From Dasypus novemcinctus (Eukaryota > Chordata > Mammalia > Cingulata > Dasypodidae), in the NCBI RefSeq assembly GCF_030445035.2, contig NC_080702.1, positions 11,106,029-11,170,028 of the forward strand: a stretch of 64,000 bases of DNA, read 5' to 3'. A program made the position numbers and the translations under genes. The notes beneath the pieces are model-generated. The model did not search any database, was not told where the DNA came from, and saw nothing but the letters and a program-made list of their open reading frames with translations. Numbering within the stretch: the first letter of the stretch is position 1; every line of letters begins with the position of its first letter. Positions 22,092 through 32,350 of the stretch are shown here, piece after piece.

Positions 22092-22904
22092 TGATTTTAC
22101 TTTAAATGCATTATTTATTTCTACCATTTTCTTCATGTGTCATGTCAGATTTTAGTCTGTCTTTTTACTCTTGTTGTTATCCTTTCTGGTATTCTTTCTT
22201 CTCTGCTCTCTTCCAAGCCTCTCCCTCCTGTCTTTTCTTTCAGGTTCTAAGGCTTCGTTTAATATATCCTTTGAGGTGGATTCTTTATTGTGAACTATCT
22301 TAGATTCTCTTTGCTTGTGAATATTTTATACCCATATTCCTATGTAAAGGACAGTTTTGCTAGATGCCGAATTCTTGGTCGCCAGTTTTTCTCTTTCAGT
22401 CTCATAATCGTGTCATTCTGCTGTCTTCTCACCTCCATGGTTTCTCATGAAGAATCTGTATGAAGTTTTACTGGGTGTCCCTTGTAAGTGATGTTTCCCG
22501 TCTCCCTTACTGCTCTCAGAATTTTCTTTTTATCTTTGACATTTATGACCTTCTGAGTAGAATAGACTAGGTCTATTTGGATTTCTTCTGATTGGGGTAC
22601 AATGGGCTTCTTGGACATGTAGGTTCATTTCTTTAATAAGAGTTGGGAAATTTTCACCTATTTTTCCTCAAATACTCCTTTTCCCCCTATCCTTTCTCTT
22701 CTCCTTTTTGAGCTCTTATGACATGTTGTCATTCTTCTCCCTGATCTCATACTCATTTTTTCCCTTTTTCTCTCTTCTTCAGTTTCAGCTGTTCTGTCTT
22801 CAGTATCACTTATTCTTTCTTCTGTCATTTCAAGTTTGTTGTGTGTGCCTTTAATGTGTTTTTGATCTCACCTATTATGTCTTTCATTCACATCAGCTCT
22901 TTTT

Positions 22905-23306
22905 TTTTTAAAGATTTATATTTATTTCTCTCCCCTCCCCCCCCGTTGTCTGTTCTCTGTGTCTATTTACTGCGTCGTCTTTGTCCGCTTCTGTTGTTGT
23001 TAGTGGCATGAGAATCTGTGTTTCTTTTTGTTGCGTCATCTTGTTGTGTAAGCTCTCCGTGTGCATGGAATCATTCCTGGGCAGGCTGCACTTTCTTTCT
23101 CGCTGGGTGGCTCTCCCTACGGGGTGTACTCCTTGTGTGTGGTGCTCCCCTACGCAGGGGACACCCCTGCGTGGCTGGACACTCCTTGCGTGCATCAGTG
23201 CTGCGCATGGGCCAGCACCAGACTGGTCAAGGAGGCCCGGGGTTTGAACTGCAGACCTCCCCTGTGGGGAGACGGATGCCCTAACCACCGGACCAAGTCT
23301 GCCGCC
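22905..23306 (-). mobile_element. tRNA-derived SINE (DAS type), copy-1-specific
   Basis: Minus-strand SINE with T-run at its left edge and tRNA-like head at its right edge. Flanked by CACATCAGCTCTTT (22889) and CACATCAGGTCTTT (23307). Copy 2 has plain L1 at the matching point near 53420. Confidence 0.88.
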
Positions 23307-23714
23307 CACATCAGGTCTTTTTACTTTTTTTCACCTGAATTTCAAATATTTCTCTGTGCTTGTTCAGTATCTTCTTGATCTCATTCATTTCTTTAGCCAT
23401 ATTGTCTTTCATCTCATTAATTTCAGAAATTTGTACAATCTTGTTAACTAGTTATCTCAAATTGTGCATCTCTTTTGGGGCTTTGATATATTCCTTTTCC
23501 TGGGCCATTCTTCCATTTTCTTAGTCTGGCTTGAAAAGTTTTGCCAATGTCTAGGCATCTGGTTAAGGTGCAGTTTACTGAAATGCTCAGTTTCTTTCTC
23601 ATTTTGGGATTTAGTGGCAGGAGGCTGTGAGTTAGTCCTGCTCTTTGATTCTTGGTTCAACCTGGATCATTAGGGTTGTCCATGTTAGTTGTCAAAACTA
23701 GGGTCTGGACCCAG

Positions 23715-24363
23715 TGTATTAGTCATCCAAAGGGGTGCTAATGCAAAATACCAGCGATGTATTGGACTTTATAAAGGATATTTATTTGGGGTATAAGCTT
23801 AGTTACCAGGCCATAAACTGTAAGCTACTTTCCTCCTCAAAGTCTTTTCCAACATGTTGGAGCAAGATGTCTGCTGATGTCTGCCAGCGTTCAGGCCTCC
23901 TGGGATCCTGTCTTCCCACGGTTCATTTCTCTCCAGGATCAGCTCCTCTGTTTTCACCAGAAGGTCAGCTGTAGACTCTGAGGCTCTCTAGGCTTTGCCT
24001 CTTTCCACAAGATCAGCTGTAGACTATCAGGCAAATAGCTCTGTCCTCTCCTTGGGGCTTCTGCTGTGTCTAAGGGGCTGTCTCTATTCCTTTGATGATG
24101 TTCTCCTGTGTGTTCATTTCCTGGGCTCCAGCTCAAAAACTCCAGCCATCTTTTCTGCCGTGTCGTTTTCTCTGTGAGTCCCTGTCCCAATGGGGCAGGG
24201 ATGCAACATCCTACTGATGTGGCCCAATCAAAGCCTTGACCATTATTTAATCATGTAATCCTCTGAATTCAATATAATCTAATATGCCCAGAGAAAAAGA
24301 CCAGTTTACTAACATAATCCAATATATATTTTTGGAATTCATCAGTAGTATCCAAGTGCTACA
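23715..24363. mobile_element. Solitary LTR-like element with 5 bp target duplication (copy 1)
   Basis: A 649 bp element starting TGTATTAGTC and ending GTGCTACA, thus with TG...CA ends, flanked by CCCAG at 23710-23714 and CCCAG at 24364-24368. TG/CA ends and a 5 bp duplication are typical of LTR retrotransposons such as ERVL/MaLR. The same insertion sits in copy 2 at about 53845-54472, so it predates the duplication. No gag, pol or env sequence accompanies it. I do not know the family name. Confidence 0.72.
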
Positions 24364-25334
24364 CCCAGTAATGGGTTGCAGACTTGCTTCGTAGGGCCTT
24401 GGGAGGGAAGCTATAAAGGCCAACAAAAGCCTCTCTAACATGCTTATTTTTCATTTTCTCCTGTGTACTACCTAGTTCTGCTAGCAGATGGCACTCTTTG
24501 GCAGCCCTTTCAGTTCAGTGCCTGGTTGGAGTGTTCTTGCTGTAACACAGACTGGATCAATGTGATAAAAGTTCCTGCCTGGAGATTTTTCCTCAGAAAC
24601 AATTCTCCAGCCTTCTCTGGTAGCCCCCTCCCTTTTCCTGGGTAGGAAACGATTCCATTCCCCTCTGTGTCCTCAACAGTCATTCCTGTTTAGTAGAGAA
24701 GTAGATCGAGAGGGTCAGATCTCTTTAGTCCTTTGCAGGCTCCCAAGGCCAATGATAGTATGTCTTCTCCAGCCAGGTGGGGCTCATGGGACAGTGCAGA
24801 CCAAATTTGTGGGTCAAAAACTGAGCCAGCCTTATGCTGTATCCCCCTCTCTCATTTCCTGCAGAGGTGCCTCCTCAGCAATCAGTCCTGGCCATAAGAG
24901 AGGGAGACTGAGTGTCAGATTTCTCCATTTCAGTTAGGGTCCCAAGGTAAACAACGGGGCTTTCTCACCCAGCCTGGAAAGGGTGGTGGAACACAGCAGA
25001 CCAGATTGGAGGGTCAGAAGCTGTCAGCCCTAGGCTGTGTCCCTCTTCCTCCCCTTGCCAGGGGTGGTAGATCCCTGGAGACCCCTTTGTGGGTGGCCAG
25101 CTCAGAGCCTGGGTATTCTAGTGTCTTTAGTGTGGGGAGGTTCCAGCAGTAGTAGCCCCTCCTTCATCCCTCTATGTTCTGGGTGGTGTCTGGCCTTCAC
25201 CTGCTGTCCTAAACTCTGGAAGATCTTTTTCTAGTCCATTTCACTCTGTCCTCCACCTAGTTTTCTGGCGGAGGAGAGAGTCCCATGTCTTTCTAATCCA
25301 CCATGTTCCCAGAAGTCCTCAGTAGTATCTTCTT

Positions 25335-25818
25335 TTTTTTCCCCCCTCCCCTGCTCCCACCCTGCTGTTTTTGCTGTCTGTGTCCATTTTCTGTGGGATC
25401 TTCTGTGTCTGTTTCTGTTTTTGTCTTCTCTTCTCATTTTCTCTTCTAGGCTTCACCAGGATTCAATACTGGGTACCTCGGATGTGGAGAGAGGTTCCCT
25501 GTCACCTGCGCCACTTCAGTTCCTGGTTTCTTTTGTGCCTCGCCTTGATTCTCCCTTCATCTCTCTTTCCTGGCATCATCATCTTGCTGTGTGACTCACT
25601 TGCTCAGGCCCTTGGCTTGCTGCATCGACTCTGGCTCATCACGCGGGCACTTGGCTGGCTGCATGGGTGCTTGAATTGCCACGCAGGTACTGGCTTAATG
25701 CACAGGCACTTGGCTCCAAGCACCGGCACTCCTTTCCCAGGAGGCCTCGGGGATTGATCCCAGATTCTACCATATGATAGGCAGAAGCCCTGTCACTTGA
25801 GCCACATCTGCTTCCTGC
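25335..25818 (-). mobile_element. SINE, longer divergent type, copy-1-specific
   Basis: About 480 bp flanked by exact TAGTATCTTCTT at 25323 and 25819. The T/C-rich left end is a poly(A)-type tail on the minus strand, and the right end carries a diverged tRNA-like head (AGTGACAGGG then GATCCCCGAGG on the minus strand). It differs from the common 400 bp type. Copy 2 is empty at this site (about 55295). Confidence 0.82.
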
Positions 25819-26244
25819 TAGTATCTTCTTGACATCGCCAGTGAATTCATTCTCCATGGATCTGTGTAAACTGACACTGCATTTACCATATATACTACAG
25901 GAATTTCTACTTGATTAGAAGCAACCTTTTTTTGGTGGAATCAGTTCAATCCTAGGCAATCCATTCTAACACATTTATTCACTAATGTTTGTATTAAATA
26001 TAATAATTACAGGTATGAAAATATTCATATCTTACCATTTAAAAATGGTCACTTAATAATAGTGTATTTTTCCATCCAGTCTTCCTTTCTTCCACCATGT
26101 GTGTTTGTTCATTGAATTACTGGCCATTAACAGTGGGACAGTCATTATGGAGGGACGCAGAGGGTCAATGCTGACTCCCTCTGAAGTTGCTCTTTAGTTG
26201 TATTTCAACCAAGGTTTTGGACACTAGCTTAAGAACTGAGTGGA

Positions 26245-26642
26245 GGGAAGTGGACTTGGCCCAGTGGTTAGGGCATCCATCTACCACATGGGAGGTCTGT
26301 GGTTCAAACCCTGGACCTCCTTGACCCATGTGGACCTGGCCCATGCACAGTGCTGATGTGCCCAAGGAGTGCCGTGCCACACAGGGGTGTCTCCCGCAAG
26401 GAGTGCACCCCATAAGGAGAGCCGCCCAGCGTGAAAGAAAATGCAGCCTGCCTAAGAATGGCACCGCCCACACGGAGAGCTGAGACAAGATGACGCAACA
26501 AAAGAAACACAGATTCCCGTTTCTGACAACAACAGAAGCAAACAAATGAAGACGCAGCAAATAGACACAGAGAACAGTCAACTGGGGTTGGGGGGGGGGA
26601 AGGGGAGAGAAATAAATAAAATAAATCTTAAAAAAAAAAATG
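26245..26642 (+). mobile_element. tRNA-derived SINE (DAS type), copy-1-specific
   Basis: Plus-strand SINE with GGCCCAGTGGTTAGGGC and GGTTCAAACCC near its start (26258 and 26301) and AATAAATCTT plus an A-run at its end. Flanked by exact AAGAACTGAGTGGA at 26231 and 26643. Copy 2 has the empty site near 55715. Confidence 0.93.
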
Positions 26643-27036
26643 AAGAACTGAGTGGAATCAGAATTCTTATTTGTCACAGACCCTACTGTGTGACTCATAG
26701 CATTTTAACATCGAGAGGGTCCGTGGCACTGATATAATCCAGTGCACTAACTTTTCTTCCCAATACCTATATGCTGTGGCAGAGCTCCTGGCTGTGACAT
26801 CAGCGTGAGGGTTGACAGGTCATTCTGTGTGATGCTTCACAACTCTCAGGATTTTGATCTAACCCAGAGTCCTATGAGTTTTCTTTTTGTTTTGGACATC
26901 AGGAACTATGCTAGAGTCTGAGGTGATCTGCTCAGCTAGCTTCCCTAGACCCTGTGATCATGGATGGATAGTTTGGTCTCTCTGTAGAGTCAGGTAATTG
27001 TAAGCACATGCACAGATGGTGGAACTCCCTTGCATG

Positions 27037-27446
27037 GTTTCTTTTTTTTTGCTGTAGTTGTTTTAATGGTTTTTTGGTTCATTTTGGTGATTTTTTAAAA
27101 AGATTTCTTTTCATTCATTTATTTCTCCCCACCCCCTCATTGTTTACACTTGCCGTCTCTATGTGTCTTCTGTTGTTTCCTTAGGAGGCACTGGGAACTG
27201 GACCTGGGATCGCTAATGTGGCTGGGAGGCATCTAATTGCTTAAGCCACATCAATTCCTTGCCATTGTTGTGTCTCTCATTATGTTTTTCCTTTTGTGTC
27301 TTTTGTTGCATTGTCTTGTTGTGTAAGCTTGCCATGCCTGCCCAATGTGCCAGCTCACTGTCTTTTTTAGGAGGCACTGGGAACCAAACCATGAACCTCC
27401 CATATCATAGGTGGGAGCTCAGTCCCTTGAGCCACCTCCACTTCCC
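27037..27446 (-). mobile_element. Older SINE, present in both duplicate copies
   Basis: A diverged minus-strand SINE of a second type, with two GGAGGCACTGGGAAC blocks on the plus strand (27184 and 27370), suggesting a dimeric structure. The same insertion is at about 56115-56505, so it is older than the duplication. Confidence 0.7.
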
Positions 27447-27525
27447 TGGGTGTTTGCTAATAGTCCCGTGACTGAGTGATAACTGCAGGTCTGTAGTGCA
27501 GAGCATTGGAGCCACATGCCTGGGT

Positions 27526-28435
27526 TCACATTAAGGCCAGTCCCCTTGGAGCACAAGAGCTTGAGCAGTCCATCTCACCTGGGAGAAATGCACACAGTCG
27601 CCCCACAAGCTCACACACAGTCTCACAGTCACACCACAGGGACCACACATGGATTGCCTTAAGCCTCCACACAGCCTAACCTGTAACTTCCAAAAGGAAC
27701 AGATCCACTCTTGGGGACTGTTAGGAAGGACAGAAGTCCTGAATTGAAAATCTTTCATCATATCCCATATCCCCATTTTACAATGAGGATGGGATCAGGC
27801 TAGGTCTACAGCCTAAAGCTTGCAGGAAGCCCCCTATTTTATGTCACCTTTTCCCACATTACTTCTATAAGCCCAGAATACCTACCATTTTCATTTGCTC
27901 TCAAGGTCACCTGCAATGGCAGAAAAGAAAAAACAGTGAGGATAGGATCATGTTGTGTGTTTTCAGGTCTTCATGATTTTAAAAAACAGTTGGGAAACAG
28001 TGGTAAATTCAAAGACCCCATGAATAAGCTTGGAAACACCTGTGGGGAAGGCTCCAGCTCTTCCTGGAGGATGCGATTTCCAAGTCTATTTACCAAAATA
28101 GGCAATTACAAAAGTCTTAGTCAAATAAGAGAAAATGTTGCTCTGATAATTAACACAACCTTTCTATTTGGTTTATAACCAGATGCTGCCATTTTTAAAG
28201 CCCTCTTGTGTCAGGGTCTGTTCATAGGATTCTTACTTTCAGTTCTTCCTTCCCCAGAACAGCAGCTAATGTCTATAGGTATAACATATAGTAAGATCTG
28301 TACTCAATGTGAAAAGGAATGTGAGAAAGAAACATTTCTGTCTTAGAAAAAAACAGATGGCCTTACCTCAGCATTAGAGGGAGTCTCCTCATCTGCTCTG
28401 TCACTAGCAGCCCCTCCATCAGGTCTTCCATGGAA
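27526..28435 (-). CDS. Candidate three-exon 3' gene end, product unknown (copy 1)
   Basis: Proposed minus-strand exons: A at 28367-28435 (69 nt; acceptor CCCTTTAG, donor GTAAGG), B at 27886-27910 (25 nt; acceptor CTGCCATTGCAG with a long pyrimidine tract, donor GTAGGT), C at 27526-27578 (acceptor TTTCTCCCAG, stop TGA). Joined in phase they read about 50 codons, with DRADEETPSNAE, then VTLRANENG, then EMDCSS, ending ALM. Copy 2 keeps every splice dinucleotide, both exon lengths and the stop. I do not recognise the protein. Against it: upstream exons are not found, and the donor of exon A is AT instead of GT in the more distant copies near 36510 and 61030. It may be a decayed gene or chance. 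Confidence 0.27.
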
Positions 28436-28799
28436 CTAAAGGGACACAGAGTAGCCGTCAGTACACTGGGTGCAGTTCATGCATTACCTGGGGAACTTTA
28501 ACTAGGACAAGGGGCTACGGTGATCAGGGCTGGTTGGGTAGAAAGTACATGTGATGCTACTCAGACTTCCTTTGTGCAAGAAAGAGAGACTAATGAGAAC
28601 AGGAAAATTAGAAGTAGAGCCCTTGGCTTTGGAGCATAAAGGCAATCTAGTGAAATAGTTCATCTAATATTGGTTCTAAATTACACACTGAGTCAAACAC
28701 AGAGCCCCTATCCTTCTGCCCATTTCGAAGCGCAACTAAATTTCCATTATCTCCTTGACATCAAGTTCATTACTGATTTGCCTGTCCCACGTATGTTAT

Positions 28800-29690
28800 A
28801 AGATTTTTTAAAATTTCATAGGTTGACATAAGCATAATAAAAATTCCCATTTTAACCCTTTTCTACTGGTACAATTAACTCATTCACCTTAATTACATTA
28901 ACTATTTTTAATATCACCATTAATCTCCAAAATTTCTTCATGACCTGAAACAGAAGCTCTTTATCTATTAAATATTAATCTCATTGTCCTTCCCCCAAAT
29001 TCCTATTAATAATCCTTAATTGCCTTCCTTCTGTTTTCTTTTGTAGATGTTTCACATATGCAGAATCATACACTCTTTGTCTTCTGTGTCATCTAATTTC
29101 ACTCAGTATAATCATGTGGATGTCATCCCTACAGTAGGATGTCTCAGAACTTCCATTGCTTGCTATGGCTGAATTCCATTGTATGGATGTAGCCGTTTTT
29201 CCTTTTTTTATCCATTCATCTGTTGATGGACACTTGCATGGTTGTGAGCATTGGCTGTTGTGAATAATGCTGCTGTGAACATCGGATTGCAAGTATGTGT
29301 AGTCCTGTTTTCCAATACACAGATATATATCTATGTGTATATATGTATGTATATAGATTTGTTAAATTGCTGATTATATGGTTACTCTATATTTCACTTT
29401 TTGAGGGATTGCTCAAAACTCTTTTCCACAGTACAGGACAGTATGCCTTGGTCAAAGCCTACAGAGCTTTTCAACAGATATTGAACCTTCCTAGGGATGT
29501 ATTGATACTGGCCCTTGAATTGTGCTTCCAACTAAACAATGAATGTAGTATGCTGAGCAAGAAGAGGAAAGATGGGAGGGGAGGATGCAGGAACCTCAGA
29601 AGTATCTTTTCATTTTTATGTGAATCTAAAACTGCTCTACATAAAGTCTGTTAATTTTTTCAAAGTATGGAAGCATTATTTCAGGACGTG
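28800..29690 (-). mobile_element. L1 ORF2 3' fragment (copy 1)
   Basis: Minus-strand L1 end with 3'UTR-like AT-rich sequence and an ORF2 C-terminal remnant at 29089-29292 (QCSQPCKCPSTDEWI). It matches 57800-58640. The two copies share the TATATATCTAT/TATGTATGTATATA simple repeat near 29325-29360 and 58318-58350. Confidence 0.7.
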
Positions 29691-29691
29691 T

Positions 29692-29733
29692 TTTAGTCAG
29701 AGGGGTGCTGATGCAAAGTGCCAGGAATCTGTT
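29692..29733. mobile_element. Truncated start of an LTR-like element
   Basis: Only about 42 bp of the TGTATTAG-type LTR remains (TTTTAGTCAGAGGGGTGCTG onward). It stops at CAGGAATCTGTT, where copy 2 (58681-59201) continues with the rest of the LTR. This is the right end of the large duplication in copy 1. Confidence 0.65.
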
Positions 29734-31140
29734 CTTGCCATAACCTAGAAAATTGTAGGAGAGAGTGTAAACTACAATGTGAACTATATTCCATGTTTAG
29801 AGAGAATGCACCGAATGTTCTCACTTTCATTCCTTAAATAATTATTTGCTTCTCTCTTCTTTCTCTTTGTCTGGATAAAGGTTTGTCAATTTTTATCAGT
29901 CTTTTCAAAGAACCAAATTTTGGTTTCATTGATCCTTTCAATTGTTTTTCTGTTCTTTATCTCACTTATCTCCACTCTAATCTTTATTATTTCTAGTAAT
30001 GTTAAGTTTGGCTTAGTCTTCTTTCCTTGAGATATGAAGTTAGGTTATTGATTTGATATCATTCTTTCTTAATGTAGGAATTTATAGCTATAAGTTTCCC
30101 AATGAGCAGTGCCTTGCTCCTTCCCATAGTTCTTGGCATGTTTCTTTATTTTTTCCTCTAAGAATTTTCTGATTTCCCTTGTAGGTGGATTTCAGAAAAT
30201 TATCCTATTGTTTATTTAAAATGGGTCATATATTTTCCACTTAAGAATACAATTCCAGTTTTCCTTCTGTTATTGATTTTTATATCATTTAATTGTGGTA
30301 GGAGGGAAACTTCGTGTGATTGCAGTTTTTTCATTTTTATTGTCTTGTTCCCTAACATATTGTCTAGCCTGGAGAAGGACCCATGGACACTTTAGAAGAA
30401 TGTGTATTATACTGTTGTTGAGTGATGTTCTGTATATGTTTGTTAGGTGCCGTTTTTTTTTTTTCTTTTGTGTTATTGTTCACATCCTTATTTTCTCTCC
30501 TGATATTCTGTCTTGATAATCGATTCATTCTTGAAAGTGGTGTTTTGAAGTCTTCAACTATTATTTTACAAGTATTTCTTCTTTCAGTTTTGCCAGTGTT
30601 GTTTCATGTATTTTGTGGCTCTGTGCATATGTGTTGATGATTGTTATACCTTCTTGGTGGATTGACCCTTTTATTAATATATAATTTCTTCCATTTTCTT
30701 TTTTTGTAGTTTCATACTTCAAGGTTATTTTTTTGTTAGTAGTATAGCCACCCCAGCTCCCTTCTAGTTACTCTTAATATGTAATATTTTTATTCACCTT
30801 GAAACTGTTTGTTTCTTTGCATCTAAAGTGAGTCTCTTTAAAATAACATAGGTATTCCAAATAATTTTTTAATACGTTCTGTCAATATCTGTCTTTTAAT
30901 TTGTGAGTGTAATCTATTTATTTTTTAAAAGATATTTAGATTATGTGATATATAAAAAACATAGCAGATTGCCATATGCCCTGCTCTACATCTTTCACAT
31001 TTTCCCACATTAACAACATCTTTCATTAGTGTGGTGCATTTGTTACAATTGAACATCCTTTGGTGCATTCCCTCTAAGCATGGAATATAGTTCACGTTAT
31101 AGTTTACACTCTCTCCTACAATTTTGTAGGTTATGGCAAG
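29734..31140. repeat. Inverted repeat arms of about 87 bp from L1 3'UTR
   Basis: The segment 29734-29820 is about 90% identical to the reverse complement of 31051-31140. Both include the stretch AATTGTAGGAGAGAGTGTAA read on one strand. The arms are L1 3'UTR sequence and enclose about 1.2 kb of minus-strand L1 ORF2. Confidence 0.85.
29840..30922 (-). mobile_element. Old L1 ORF2 fragment
   Basis: Minus-strand L1 covering the region from before the reverse transcriptase to the endonuclease, seen from the plus-strand sequence typical of that region (for example TTTCAAAGAACCAAATTTTG near 29906). Frames are heavily broken. It probably continues at 32050-32350 beyond a later L1 insertion. Confidence 0.65.
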
Positions 31141-32050
31141 ATACATAATGGCCGGTATCTGTCACTGGAATGTTATTCAGAGCAATTCCATGTCCCAAGA
31201 ATGCCCCCCCCATATTACACCTGTTCTCCCCTCTCCCTTTCCTCAGAACCTCCAGTGGCCACTGCCTCAACATCAATGACACAAGTTCTTCCATTGCTAG
31301 AATCACAATAATTCTATAGTAGAATACCAGTAAGTCTACTTAAATCTGTAGTTCATTCCTCAGTCCTGAGGATTCTGGGATGGTGATTCCCAATCCACCT
31401 CTTGTTAAGAGGGGGCTTCTGGAAGGGGACATGGCCCAGTGGTTAGGGTGTCTGTCTACCACATGGGAGGTCCATGGTTCAACCCTGGGCTTCCTTGACC
31501 CATGTGGAGCAGGCTCATGGGCAGTGCTGATGCACGCAAGGAGTGCCCTGCCACGCAGGGGTGTCACCCATGTAGGGGGCCCCATGCGCAAGGAGTGTGC
31601 CCGGTAAGGAGAGCCGCTCAGCGCGAAAGAAAGTGCACCCTGCCCAGGAATGGCGCCCCCCACAAGGAGAGCTGACACAAGATGATGCAACTAAAAGAAA
31701 CACAGATTCCTGTGCCGCTGACAACAGAAGTGGACAAAGAACACGCAGCAAAGGGACACAGAGAACAGACAACTGGGGGCGGGGGGAAGAGGAGAGAAAT
31801 AAATAAAAATAAATCTTAAAAAAAAAAAAGAAGGGGCTTTGATCCCATAGAGTAGATGGATGGGACTATCTTGTTTGCATTTGCAGACTCTCTCTGTTCC
31901 TTGGGATAGGCATTGTCCATCATCATCTCCTTGTTGTTTGTCCTGGGTGAGTCCAATGAACTGTAGAGTAGGTGTTGCAACTCTGATAAGATTCAAAGCC
32001 CAGCTGGCACATGGACAGCCCAAAGATTTAAGTGCTTGTATGTACCCCTT
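30923..32050 (-). mobile_element. L1 3'UTR insertion carrying a SINE
   Basis: Starts with a T-run (30915-30928), a minus-strand poly(A), followed by L1 3'UTR sequence like that at 38215-39000. It appears to have inserted into the older L1, because sequence before and after it resembles neighbouring parts of one L1. A SINE (31421-31827) is nested inside. Confidence 0.6.
31421..31827 (+). mobile_element. tRNA-derived SINE (DAS type)
   Basis: Plus-strand SINE with GGCCCAGTGGTTAGGG near its start (31433) and AATAAATCTT plus an A-run at its end. It is flanked by AAGAGGGGGCTTCT and AAGAAGGGGCTTTG, an imperfect duplication of the host L1 sequence (compare GAAGGGGCTTCT near 38690). Confidence 0.88.
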
Positions 32051-32350
32051 TAATATATTTATTTCCACGCAATTACTTTGAACATCAGGATTTATTTAAC
32101 CATTTTAATATTCATTTCCTGTTCATCTTATACTTTTTACCCCTCTTTTCCTCCATTGCTGCCTACTTTTGTGTAGAGTTGATCTTTTGTCATAGAACAG
32201 TTTGATCCCATTCTTATTTCTTTGTATATTTTTTAGATATTTTCTTTGTGGGGTTATATTGTAGTTTATATTTAACATCAGAAATTCATAATAATCTTGT
32301 TTGAGTTGACACAAACTTATCTTCAATTTCAACACAAGAGAAGCTAAAAG
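32050..32350 (-). mobile_element. Old L1 fragment near the ORF1/ORF2 junction
   Basis: AT-rich minus-strand sequence resembling the region upstream of ORF2 in ancient placental L1s (blocks such as TTTTCTTTGTGGGGTTATA near 32240). Recognised by general resemblance only. Confidence 0.4.

Larger units (their letters stand above)
20688..22104. repeat. 714 bp tandem duplication of an L1 segment plus SINE
   Basis: The L1 stretch starting AGGTGCATAGATATTTATG at 20688 recurs at 21402, offset 714, with only a few differences. For instance the endonuclease frames at 20741-20938 and 21455-21652 differ by one residue. Each L1 unit is followed by a SINE: SINE B at 21020-21401 and SINE C at 21734-22091. 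The near identity is much higher than between the large duplicated blocks, so this event is recent. Confidence 0.93.
14750..25322 (-). mobile_element. Full-length, degenerate L1 interrupted by SINEs and LTR-like repeats (copy 1)
   Basis: A minus-strand L1 whose 3' part starts near 14750 and whose 5' end is at about 25322. Removing later insertions leaves about 6.6 kb, a full L1. ORF2 C-terminus lies at about 15440-16000, the reverse transcriptase around 16960-17970 ([28 protein letters not shown]), and the endonuclease around 19825-20940 (MGYTFFSHAHRSSSRIDHM; CCLPETNLRPWD). ORF1 remnants fall at about 22340-23700, and the 5'UTR at about 24364-25322 ends in the CTTCTGGGAACATGG-type complement of an L1 start. 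All frames are broken. The same insertion is at 47035-55289, so it predates the duplication. Confidence 0.88.
25831..28800. other. Single-copy-like module, copy 1
   Basis: Apart from two SINEs (26245-26642 and about 27037-27446), this stretch is not a known repeat. It is matched by 55300-57800 at about 93% by eye, and in weaker form by 35050-36960 and 59850-61215. It carries the candidate minus-strand exons at 27526-28435. The recurrence of the same non-transposon sequence four or five times suggests an amplified local gene or gene relic. Confidence 0.6.

Noticed and set aside
20688..22104. CRISPR-like or satellite array
   Set aside because: Only two units of 714 bp made of L1 plus SINE, explained by SINE recombination.
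20341..23378. Cys/Ser/Trp-rich frames of 80-155 codons
   Set aside because: All are translations of SINE sequence, seen again wherever the same SINE occurs (52417-52947, 26165-26698, 31340-31772).
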